This document shows, piece after piece, positions 41,824-52,300 of a stretch of 64,000 nucleotides of DNA. The stretch is from Nemopilema nomurai (Eukaryota; Cnidaria; Scyphozoa; Rhizostomeae; Rhizostomatidae). The notes beneath the pieces were generated by a model. It worked only from the letters and a program-made list of their open reading frames with translations. It searched no databases and was not told the DNA's origin. Numbering within the stretch: position 1 is the stretch's first letter; each line of letters begins with the position of its first letter. Position numbers and translations under genes: made by a program. The stretch covers positions 7,176,880-7,240,879 of the forward strand of contig ML133383.1 in the NCBI GenBank assembly GCA_003864495.1. Direction: 5' to 3'.

Positions 41824-41979
41824 GGGATCTGGTCCCATGGGAATTGTCCAGTTCCTCCAGTTTTTGTTTTCCATTGTTTTGGGGTTTCGGCCGCTATTGC
41901 TTAGGACAATAACAGTCGAAACATCAAAACAATTTGAACAAAAACAAGTGGAACGTGGACTTCCCTGGGACCAGATCCC
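41824..41979. repeat. Imperfect long inverted repeat with nested hairpin
   Basis: The left arm GGGATCTGGTCCCATGGGAA (41824-41843) is matched by the reverse complement of 41961-41979 with a single inserted base. Between the arms, GTTTCGGCCGCTATTG and CAATAACAGTCGAAAC near 41885-41923 pair at 13 of 16 positions around a 7-base loop. The GC-richer sequence contrasts with the AT-rich surroundings. It could be a small non-autonomous DNA element or an RNA hairpin. Confidence 0.7.
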
Positions 41980-43445
41980 GACATGAGAGTCGAAGATCCA
42001 GCTCGAGAGAGACACAAGTTTGGTGTAGCAACAAGCTCATAAATCAACAAGAGTTGTTAAATACTCTAATCATACCATAAAAACAACATTTATATAAGTA
42101 AAGCTGAATTTGAAATGAAGTATGAATTATAGCTAGCTACCATTACGTGTAAATTGTTTTCATAAACAGTTTATATCAAGGCTTTACGACCCTATTTTGC
42201 AAAGTCGTGAGCTTTCTGGATGGCCTTGCAAGTCGAGTTTGCTTAAGAAAAACAGCGAAACGTTTTTCGGGTAGCCTTAGGGATAACTTCCAAATTATGA
42301 CTGTCGTTGTTTCAAGTGAGATGAAAACTAAAATTTTATGAAATTAATTGTGGAATCAGCAGATTCGTAATTTAGCACCTTTAATATATATCCACGTTGA
42401 ACAAGCATGTGGGCAATAAGCAACGTAAGACTATGTGAAAATTCTAAGGGAGTGGCGGAAAGACAGTCACGATTCAAAGCATTGGCACGAATTCCTATTC
42501 TTAGGGCCAGCTGATTTTAGCCAGACAGACTTTCCTCGAGATCCAAATTTTAGGGTAGGGTATAATTGCAAGGAAAAGATGCTTATCAATTCTGGACTAA
42601 GTTTCCTTTCTAAAGTAAACCTGAAGGATACTAAGATCAAAATGTTACGATAGTGCAAACTTGCCATTAACGAAGAGTTCGTTTCATTTTGTTCAGCATC
42701 TTGGCTTTCCACTTCAAATTCAGTCCGTCGTTCTTTACGGTTTCCACTTGTCACCATTTCGAATTCTTGGACATCGTGGTTTTCATCGCTGGAGCACGTA
42801 CCCTCCATGGCCTGGAATACATTTTTTAAAGGTTTAATTCTAAACTGGAAGCTGGCATTAGAATTGGCTGCTAAACTTAGGACTAGCTTTCGAAAACTAA
42901 AAAATATAAGTAGCTGCTTGGACCTGGAGAGAGTTTCGTTTGAGATGAGCACGTGCAGAAGGATAGAAGGATTTGTTCTGTCACGCGGGGTGACAAAGAT
43001 CGATCCGACACGTTACTATGCTTGCTACTTGTGGTCGTCTCGATTCTGAACTATCCGAAGAATTTGTTAAACATAAGATAATATGGAAAAGATTGTGAAA
43101 TGAGAGCATCTACCAATCTTAGGGGGACCCAAAACAGATTTTAGGTTTTTTTAAAGGGCGCCAAGTTGAATTCTATCAATGAAAGAGGCGAAAGCATAGA
43201 AGACAGGAAACATTCAGAGAAACCAAAATTGCACTAAAGTTACTGTAGTTACGGTGTTGAAGAGCGATTTATTTAAGAGCATTGACTCTACCCCTTGCAC
43301 GGTGTGAAACGCAGAAGGAAAATGTCCTGCCTCTAGTGTACCCTTCAATGGCTCCTTGTCTTGAGTATCCGATGATTTGAAAAAAACGTGTTCAGTTCAA
43401 CTTGAATTTCAGAAACAGAATAATTGATTTCTGGAAATATTGCCT

Positions 43446-44316
43446 TCACAATTCCTCGCACAGGAAGTCTGGAAAGATGTTTAAAGCAGTGAGTATCAAA
43501 AGAAAGTTTTGCTAAACGAAAGAAAAGGAGCTTTATATGATTGAGCTACAGATACTTGCCTTCCATCCTCCAAGACCCAACTTTCCAAGCACAACCGTCC
43601 GCGACATCAGCTCAGCGTGGAAAGTGAGAGAATCGAAGGTCGCATTGGCATGACACGTTGCTAGTGCATTCTGGGTGATTTGCACGCATTTCGCACCTCT
43701 GTTTTAAAAGTAAAGGCTGTTATTACCAAAAAAGGCAACCGCCCATTCTGTAAGATCTGCAACCAAAAGGCGAGAAGTATTTCGTGTCAACAAGGACACA
43801 GACGTTGAATGGAGCAGTCTCTCGGGAGAATATTTATAATCTCAGGTTAATCTCAGCACAGAAGCATCTTTGCTGCTTAAAGAAATGTTTGCCTCGGCAT
43901 GGAACATTTTGTTGCAGAGAATTCAAGTATGACGCCTGGGTCGCAATAACTTGCTTTTGGGTTACAATAAAAGTTCATCAAATATTTGTGGCTTGGTTCT
44001 TGAAGTGTGAAGTTTTATGTACGCAGTTTCTATTTAACTGATGTTAACTCTACGAATTACAAACAACAGCAAAGATTGATACTAATCAAGAGCTCTTTAT
44101 CCATATTTGATGATGTGTGAAATTTCATAAGCTAATGCCATTTGTAAAAATACACATTTATTTTCATCTAAAATTGCCCATTGGTTCGTTCTTTGCGATT
44201 CAAACTCATCTTTAGAGCCTTGCCCACTCACCTTGTGCCTTCCTGCTGTTCAGGTTCAGAGTTTCAGGTTCGAAGCAATCGTCAACGAATAACGTCCATT
44301 TTTCCAACTTCTCCAT
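43446..44316 (-). CDS. Candidate small three-exon gene, unknown function
   Basis: Proposed exons are 44316-44232, 43696-43560 and 43511-43446, joined in frame to give 95 residues. The first donor (CAAG|gtgagt) is strong. The second intron would be only 48 bases and would use a GC-AG pair with a textbook GC donor (AAG|gcaagt) and a good pyrimidine tract. The encoded protein starts MEKLEKW and contains several cysteines and a C-terminal hydrophobic stretch (NFLLILTALNIF). I recognise no family. The open frame continues upstream of the chosen ATG to a possible acceptor at 44360, so there may be a further 5' exon. The model rests on splice-site fit and frame continuity, not on homology. Confidence 0.4.
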
Positions 44317-44482
44317 TTTACTTGTCCTTGGGGCATTGCTGCTGCAGATCTCGTTAACACTAGAGTGTGAAGCATTCTCTTCCTGGTCACAAAATTGTTA
44401 CAATTTCACTTCTTTCGATAAATCAACGAAAAACCTCTTCCTTTTTTTATTAGAATTTTGTTTTAGCCTATTTTGGACCCGC

Positions 44483-44960
44483 GAAGAAGCAAACAACATG
44501 CATAGATAATAAGAATGGGAACAATAAACATGCCTGAAACATTTCTCCGAAGAAATATTCAGCCTTTTATGAACAAAAAACGAATATCCAATCTTTCATC
44601 AAAAGGTAAGGCTATAGGCTTGTGAAAACCACTAGAATCTGGTGGAAAACGTTTTTCAAAAAGAAGCAAACAACATGAAAAGATGATAAGAATGGGACCA
44701 ATAAACATGCCTAAAAACTCGAAGAAATATTCAGCCTTTTATGGGCAGAAAATAAATATCCAATCTTTCATCAAAAGGTAAGGCTATAGGCTGGAAAAAA
44801 CCACTAGAATCTGGTGGAAAGCGTTTTTCAAAAAGAAGCAAACAGCATGCATAGATGATAAGAAATACTCAGCCTCTTATGTGCAGAGAGGCTCCAACCA
44901 TCCATGCAAAAGCAAGGCTATAGGAAGCATAAGTAAATCTATAGACAATAAGAATGGGAC
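44483..44960. repeat. About 175-bp tandem repeat, three to four copies
   Basis: Units start with GAAGCAAACAACATG and run through AAGAATGGGA, ATAAACATGCCT, a GAAATATTCAGCC block and CACTAGAATCTGGTGGAAA. Copy one is about 44483-44655 and copy two about 44660-44832. Copy three (from about 44835) is shortened, and a last partial copy with AAGAATGGGACC begins near 44925. The first two copies are close to identical apart from small indels. Confidence 0.85.
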
Positions 44961-45815
44961 CAGGAAACATGCCAGAAGATGAATATTAGAAAGGCAGTAG
45001 TGCAAGCTGTTTCTACCGGAACTATGGTCTGTCGATGCAATCATGTCTTGATCGAAGCGTTATGAAAAATTTAACAGTTGAGAGACTAGAAAAATAATAA
45101 TCAATGAGTAGGTAAAATACAAAGAGTTTCCTGAACAATTTTAATCAAGCGAGCATTGGCAGCAGAAATCAGTTAAGGACCAAGATTAAATTTGCATCAA
45201 AACTGCAAAAGAATCAGGTTTCCGTTGAGGCAATTTTTGTCATTTAAGGGTACTTTTGATTTTTCAGTATTATAAAATGGTTAAAACTAAAAATTGGCTT
45301 TGCATTCAATTGAGAGTGCTTTATTCAAATTCAAGATTTGAACACCTGCCTTAAATGAATAAAAAGGCATACCTTAAATATTCAGCAACCTTTATTCAGG
45401 TGAAGCAATCATTGTCTTTGAACAATAGCAGTTTATTTTTGCACGGAAATTCAACTTCGGATTAAACGTAGACAAAGATCTTCATCAGCTGAGCTCCAGC
45501 AAATGACTGTACAACTTTGTGGATGCTGAATCTAGTTACAATGTCAATTAGTCTGTTCGATTGACAAATGCAGCCCAGAGATAATACTTGGGAAATAAAG
45601 AAAAAAGTCGTTCCATTTTGATGAAGGTGATGGCCTTGTGATAAGCAAACAACGAAAGAAATTGACCGAGTATGGATCGCTCTCAGATAATCAAATGTTA
45701 GCATACCGCTAGCGCTGTTTTTTTTAATCAATACGGATCAAAAGTGCTTGGCTCAAGAGGGTTGATTCCAACACAGCATTCTTGCCTGCGGTTCGAAAGT
45801 GCAACTTGGATAGCG

Positions 45816-46691
45816 ATGGGTGTAGCCTTAAGAGTTAATCAGGCTGTTCTGTCTCTGTTCTCCCTCTGCGGGATCACGGGTAACTGCCTTGTCATTGCTT
45901 TAATTCTGAAGAAATTCAAGTTTGAATCGTGGACGTACATCTTGGTGTGTCACCTTGCCCTGACCGACCTTTTGACCTGTGCCGTTGGAGCCCCACTGTG
46001 GATTGCCACGTACACCACCAAGCAGTTCCCAGTCTGCATAGCCGCAATCGTCCTGTCCGCCATTCCCATCATGGTATCCTCATTCACGCTCATTCTCATA
46101 GCGTACGATCGTTACATCTTCATACGGTACCCGTTACGCCACCCAAACATCGTAACCTGTCGAAAAATTGTCACTTCATTGGCACTTTGCTGGTCTTTCG
46201 CACTTGGCAACGCGGCACTTATCGCCAGAATTGGTATACGCCCTAGTGGAGAATTTATAAGACGACATTGTGTGCTTTCGCTACTTGTAAATCGCTGGGT
46301 TTTGATTGGAGTCTTTGCTGGCTATACGTTACTGCCAATAGCGATCCTGATACTCGTGTACTCGTATATCTTGCGAACTGCCTTGCGCCAACAGCGTAAA
46401 GTCCACGAATTCACCGATATCGATGACCACAAAGCGAAAATCGCCAGGGCGCGAAAAGAGAGGCGAACCATCTTCATGCTGTGTGCAGTAGTTGCCGTGT
46501 TTACTTTTACGACTTTGCCATACTCCATCACTGCACTCTTGGACGCACTCAACAAAGACATTCTGAAAGGGGATAGTCCTGCATACCTCACGTCCATGCT
46601 TCTTTACTTCAATGCTGTCATAAACCCGTTTCTATACACACTAACGAACAGGGATCTTCGCAAGCAAGCATGCAAGGTCTTTCATCGTTGA
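45816..46691 (+). CDS. Rhodopsin-type (class A) G-protein-coupled receptor, single exon
   Basis: An uninterrupted frame of 291 residues from the first ATG compatible with a short extracellular N-terminus. Seven hydrophobic segments are visible. Class A marks are GN in TM1 (about residues 22-23), LALTD in TM2, Cys before TM3 (about 74) with a partner Cys in the second outer loop (RRHC), DRY at about 98-100, Trp in TM4, a Pro in TM5 and NPFLY in TM7, followed by a basic helix 8. TM6 has FTTLP in place of the common CWxP. Such receptors sit in the plasma membrane and signal through G proteins. The ligand cannot be told; general features recall amine, adenosine and peptide receptors. The frame is open back to 45744 but without an ATG there. 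The AATAAA motifs at 47217-47226 could end the transcript. Confidence 0.92.
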   Translation: MGVALRVNQAVLSLFSLCGITGNCLVIALILKKFKFESWTYILVCHLALTDLLTCAVGAPLWIATYTTKQFPVCIAAIVLSAIPIMVSSFTLILIAYDRYIFIRYPLRHPNIVTCRKIVTSLALCWSFALGNAALIARIGIRPSGEFIRRHCVLSLLVNRWVLIGVFAGYTLLPIAILILVYSYILRTALRQQRKVHEFTDIDDHKAKIARARKERRTIFMLCAVVAVFTFTTLPYSITALLDALNKDILKGDSPAYLTSMLLYFNAVINPFLYTLTNRDLRKQACKVFHR

Positions 46692-47518
46692 TAAACCAAG
46701 GCAAAACTTATCGTTAGGCAGAGGCTTCAAAAGACAAGACATCATCCAAAGGTCGCATCAAAACTGCTCTAGGGAGCGTAGCATCGTGAGAAGCGCTCTT
46801 TGAAATAATGATCTGTATGAAACTTCACGATTCACGACAAGTTTCATTTCATGATTTAGTTGGGACCAGCATACGCCTTTTAATCGAGAAGCTTTGATTC
46901 AAATGTAATTGCCAGTTGAACAAGGTAATTGATAAAATTGGTGCCAAGTTGTTCCAAGTCAATTATATTTTCCTTAAATATACTTTTGGCTTATCGTGAA
47001 AACTTGATTAATTAACTGTATCGATAAGACAGATGTTCTTTTGTGTTCTGCTTACAGACGGCCACAGCTAGAAAACTTAAACACTTGTAAAAATCAAGAA
47101 GGCAAGTAATTCCCAATTGCTTTGTTATTTCTGTTAGCCTTTTACTGCATTCATTTACTGATTAGAATCATTTAGTGTGCTAAAAGCATGTTTCTCCTGC
47201 ACCTCATAAACGTGAAAATAAATAAATTTACGCCATCCTTTGCATCAAATACAAAGTTTAGGAAATAGAATAAAAAATTGGGTGACAGGAAAATTCATAG
47301 AAAGTATATTATGCACTTCAACTAAAGGACAATTTTTACTATAAACAGAATGCATTAAAATGACAACCATTTACAAAGGTGGTTTCTTTTCAGGATTAAA
47401 AACTGTGTCGGTATCTCATTGACAGCAAATATCATCAATCTGTTTATCTGTCTCGTTCATGGATTCCTCACTTAAAAGATGCAGTGATTTCTCTCTTAAA
47501 AATGTCCTGCTGCATTAT
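46692..47518. other. Convergent intergenic interval after the GPCR
   Basis: The 3' ends of the plus-strand GPCR and the minus-strand membrane-protein gene meet here. It contains a short inverted repeat near 46817-46846 (TGAAACTT and AAGTTTCA, 13-14-base loop) and two overlapping AATAAA motifs at 47217-47226 on the plus strand. No gene is visible. Confidence 0.55.
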
Positions 47519-48891
47519 TTACATCCGGGCGACATCGAAGTCATCAGCTTTGACGAGACATATTACTGTCGACTCGCTCATTCGTAGCACTGATTTTCTT
47601 ACTCTCCGATCAAGACCTAAAACAGCAAGATTATTTTTTGTATAAAACACTCCGCTGCTTTGGCACTTAAGGAATAACAGAAAACTGATAGTTGGAGCAA
47701 AAACAATCCCTTAAGCGATTAGTTGAACAAATGTATGCACTGCTCAGGTGTTAACAATTGTAAGAGTGTAACTTTGACCTGATAAGATGATGTATACATA
47801 GCAATATATATTCTAGTTGAAAAGCAGTTTTCGTGCAAATTTTTAAATAGATGCATTGGCCACCCAAATGGGTGGGCACACTTCAAGTGTAAAATTGCAT
47901 TACAATGGACATATTTTGGCAAAACGTCGCACCCAGATAATTTCAATTTTCAAAATTCATCAAGTGAGAAAATTTGACTCATTCACCTACAGAATTTTCG
48001 GGACCGATAATTGAAGTTCAAAATTAAATCAAAATGTTGCTACACCTTTGCTGGACAAAGAGTGGAATTGTTTTTCTTGCAGGAGCTAAAATTATTAAAT
48101 CTTGCAGCTTTTCTACAAACTCGTGCAATTCCAAGGAGTAATAGAAACAATCCAACAAGTAAAGTAAATATGATAAAAAACTATTACAAGTTCAAATGTA
48201 GAACTTATCATATCAATTTGGTTTTGAAACTAGCTGCAAAGAAATGGTTCAGCAACAGAACACATGGAAAAGTAGAATGCAAACGGGAAAATAGATTGCC
48301 TGGGCTGAATCGAAGACCTAATGAGCGGACGCAAGCTTTAAGCCTGATTGGTTGCAAAGGTCATATGGGTCTTTGACAGGCTTCATAATACATGCTAACT
48401 GGTGGCCTTTGCTTCCGACGGGCTCAATGTTTAACATTCAAATTTAAGCTTGCAATAAAAAGTCACTGAAAACCTAGAAAATGGTCAATAATATTGATCG
48501 GCCTTTGAGGAAAACTCAAGTGGTCATTTCCCTTCAACTGCCATGTTTGCTTACCTTTTTCGTGCAGTAATGAGGTATTGCCATGGATCGTGAATCGACT
48601 CGCCTCATCTCTCAGCTGGACGAGTTTTTTATTCGTTTCAACAAAATTAACTACCGCCAAAGACAACAGTGTCACAGAACCAATAAACACCACAGCGACA
48701 AAGAAACTGGACCACACATCGACTGGCAGAATTGCGCCGTCCGCGTTGTCCTCGCCGGCTTCTTCATAATTAGGCCCGAATTCCTCGAAGTCATACGCTT
48801 GATCTCGCATATATTCCATACAATGCCTGGGGATAGCAGGCTGGCTTTCCTTTTTAATGTATTGCTGGACGAAGCATATAACTTTCTCCAT
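47519..48891 (-). CDS. Small single-pass membrane protein, unknown family, two exons
   Basis: Exon 1 is 48891-48555 and exon 2 is 47616-47519. The donor (AAAAG|gtaagc) and the acceptor (ctgttttag|GTC) join in phase to give 144 residues. No signal peptide is visible. Residues 32-56 are strongly acidic, residues 61-84 form one clear hydrophobic helix (FFVAVVFIGSVTLLSLAVV), and Lys-Lys follows at once. By charge, the N-terminus should face outside and the C-terminal half the cytosol. The tail carries a basic cluster (LDRRVRKS) and ends DDFDVARM. An overlapping 145-codon plus-strand frame is its shadow. I recognise no family. Support comes from the spliced frame and the sensible transmembrane design. 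Confidence 0.68.
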
Positions 48892-49371
48892 ATTCGTCAG
48901 TGTCTCAAACTGACTACAGCATCCTTGTCAGCGCCTTTTATCTCCGCGCATTCCAATTTATATAACGTCGTGTATGACGTCACAAAGGCTGAATGCCCCA
49001 TGGCAACGACAGATACTTAGGCCAGCGGCATGCCGATTTCAAGGCCTCTATGTTGACGGATGCCATATTGCAGATACCACAGGAACACAATAGGCGAAAG
49101 AAAGAACAAGGAGGACGCTTCATCGAGCATTGAGAATATTTTTGCACATGGTGGAACATGTTTCATTTTCTTTGCAATGATTTTCTTTTTAAAAGGCAGG
49201 GATCTACAAATATGTCCTTGAAAATTATCGCCTATTTTTTTCTATACCACCTATTCGTTTCTCGGCACTTGAAATAAAACCTAAAAATTAACTGAAACTT
49301 GTTTGAGATTAGCCTGGCGTTAACAGGCCTAAGCTCGTAAATCCAAAGTTGTCCTCAAAGCCCTTACTTAA

Positions 49372-52300
49372 TTATAATTGATCCGTTTTCTCCTGCGCAC
49401 GCATCCTTTGGCGCCTGAGCCTGTTCCTGCTGACCCGCGGGATCGCGTGTTCTGGCAACGGATCATTCTCGTTGTACATGTGACCTTTGTCCATATAAAC
49501 CTGCGTCGGGGGGAATTCCAGCGACCAAAACCCCTCTGGGGTGGCAGGGGGCGGTGACGAAACTGCTTTGTGGCGACAAACTAATTTCAAATGTTTCTTC
49601 TTCTCTTCGTTGTTTTGTTCGTCTTGATACCACTTGGAAGTAAAGAGAAACGATTTTTACAAGGTATACATACCAAATCGTAAATTATATTACACACTAT
49701 GGATATAAAAATCTACTGCCAATTATGATGAGTGGAAAGAATTGGCACAGATACAGGTAAGAGTGCTAGGTGAAAAAGCTAAGTTCGAAAGGGCAGGGCA
49801 AATTCTATCTAATAAATCTATAAATGTTTTCAAACGGATAGCCTAAGCAGCTCCAACAGGTGTAGCACGCCCCCTGCCCCCACTGGCACCACTACTGCTG
49901 TGGAATCGTTGATACTAATGATAGCTACTAAATACAGTTGCCAAAGCGATTGGTAGAACCCCTGGTGATCCTCAAAACAAGCTCCTTCCTTCAATGGTGG
50001 CAGGAGAATACCCTTTGCAGATATACAAACTCAGCTACCTCGTAACTAAAAGATCCCAAACGATTGATCCCAAACTTGAAAGATTCATTGGCAGGTCCTA
50101 TATTAACCTTGAGATGAAAAGCTATCTCGCTGATATATTTCGATAGGATCTGTGATGAATGACTCACAAAAGGTTATCATGATAAATACTGTTAAAGGGA
50201 GTGAAACATACAGCCGCACATTCCCGGCATTCGAAGCCATCCATTTTGTCTCTTTTATCCTTCTTTCGAACAACAATGTTGTATTTGTAATTGATGTCAG
50301 GTCTTTTCGGCTCGTGATACCTATAGAATTTTTTACAGGGAATAAATACAAGTGTAAATAAAAAAGTCATAAATTTGTAATCCACCGGGCTCTTTTTTAA
50401 GTAAAAGACTTAAATACTACAAAAATAAAAAAATTTATGGCAACAAACTGTTTTATCGTGGGTTTTCATCAATAAGCTTTATCTAAGATTCAGTAAACAC
50501 TACTTAAGGCCATTTGAGAAATTAGAAACATCTGCCAGAGACGGAACGCCAGACGACGCCTTTACAAAAACATCGAATATTTAAATTGAGATTCGAAATT
50601 TAAAATAATAAGATTTGAAAAGTGCTTATCGTACATTTACTTTGTTCTTTCAACCTGAACGTTGTTTTCCATTTACTAAACACCAAAACTATTTGAAAAC
50701 TCACCTGCCAACGTAATCTCTATCTTCCATGCCGTTTCCCGATTTCTAAAGACAAAAAATCATTGCTAGAACTGATAAGCTTTAAAGTCTTAAACATCAT
50801 AACTGTAATTGTGGAACAAGGAAACAAAATTAAGGTAGTGCTTCCCGAACTGATTAGCTTAAGAGTAGTAAAAAATTTGTCCTTAAGAAAGAGCCTTAAA
50901 AAGATTACATTATATACAAACCTGATTAGTAGAATGACCCTACGTTAAGTGCCTAAACTGCATCGCGTAGCATCACTCTGCAAGGTTCATAGGCACTTTC
51001 ATTTAGCTTGTGTATTTGTCAACAATTACCTGTGCCTCAGCTGACTTCCTATCCTCCAATTCACCGTCATGATATGATATCTCCTCTTTACACTCGTGGT
51101 CTGGTAAAATAATTTTATTAAGATACATTGTAAGTAAAGGAACGGTTACTTGTTCTTTGTCACATATTGAGAAACATCTAGAGAGGCTTTGCAGAAGTCC
51201 CTTACATTAGTGACTGCTGTCAATGCCTTGACATTATCTCAATCTTTCAAGTTGTTTGATAACGTTCTTTATCACGGCGAGACAGTGTATTGAGGCACGG
51301 ACATCTGATAAACAATTTCAACTTAGGCAATTAATAGAGCGAGTGCAAAGTTAAGCCTAAGGTGGAATTGTTCCTAATTGTCTCAAGTTTAACACGTGCG
51401 ATGAATTCTCAACAGAAGTTCAAAGGCAATTGTTTGTTGCCAAAAAAAGATAACCTTTAGGTAGTTAGGAAAGAGGATAGGAGGTCTGAGCAATCATAGA
51501 CCAGGAGAACACCCTGGGTCAAAACGGTGACTACCTCGTTCACTACCACTGTCACTTTCCTGGGGACTCGCATGAAACATGTCACAGCTGAGGTCGGCGT
51601 CCGACGTCTTGCAGGTCAGGTCGTAGCGTTTAGTCGCACGGCGTGAGTCGCATGAGACTTCAGTCGTATGCAAATTGCTGTCAGGCATATTAATCGGCAG
51701 AGGAGTTTTCCCAGCAAAAGTTCCAAACGGTGTCCCCATCTGCTGCTGTTCCTAGGTGGCAATCATATCATCAATATAGCCTTTGACTATTCCCGTGGAG
51801 TATATAATTCCAAATAAATCTTTTTCATCATTTTCGAGTAGAAAACCTTCCTTACCACCCACAAAAATTCCATAGGTAAGTACCTGTCTATTTCTTGATT
51901 GCACGTTGTAGTTAGATTTCTCAGGCGTCGCAAACACTGGTGGCACAACTGAAGGGCTTTGCGGAGCTGACCACATTGTTTCATCGAAATCGTTCCCATT
52001 CCTGTTGGATCAAAACAAAACAAATCATATTCTGATAAAAGGCTGTTCTATGTGACATCAAAGCAATGCATTGAATGGAACCATCTAAAAATGGGAAGTT
52101 TGTGTGCCGAAATAAAAACTTTATGCTCTGTACAATACCGTCGAAGAATAATTAAGAGATTTTGAGACAATTATTAGCATATCAAATGCCGACAAATGTT
52201 CAATATAAATATAAAATACTATAAAAAACTATAAAAATTAAAACACTATAAAAAACTATAAAAATTAAAATACTATAAAAAACTATAAAAATTAAAAAAC

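Larger units (their letters stand above)
39462..43445. other. Repeat-rich interval between NMD3 and the small minus-strand gene
   Basis: Beyond the repeats listed separately I see no gene I can confirm. One acidic, exon-like open stretch lies on the minus strand below the ATG at 42808-42806 (see findings). The rest is AT-rich and without recognisable content. Confidence 0.5.

Noticed and set aside
45744..45815. GPCR start at the upstream edge of its open frame
   Set aside because: The codon at 45744 is GTG. The first ATG, at 45816, gives a sensible short N-terminus before TM1.
45780..45830. tRNA-like B box (GGTTCGAAA)
   Set aside because: No matching A box or cloverleaf could be formed around it, and it lies at the start of the GPCR frame.
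48583..49020. 145-codon plus-strand open frame
   Set aside because: It overlaps the better-supported minus-strand membrane-protein exon, has no splice or family support, and reads as its shadow.
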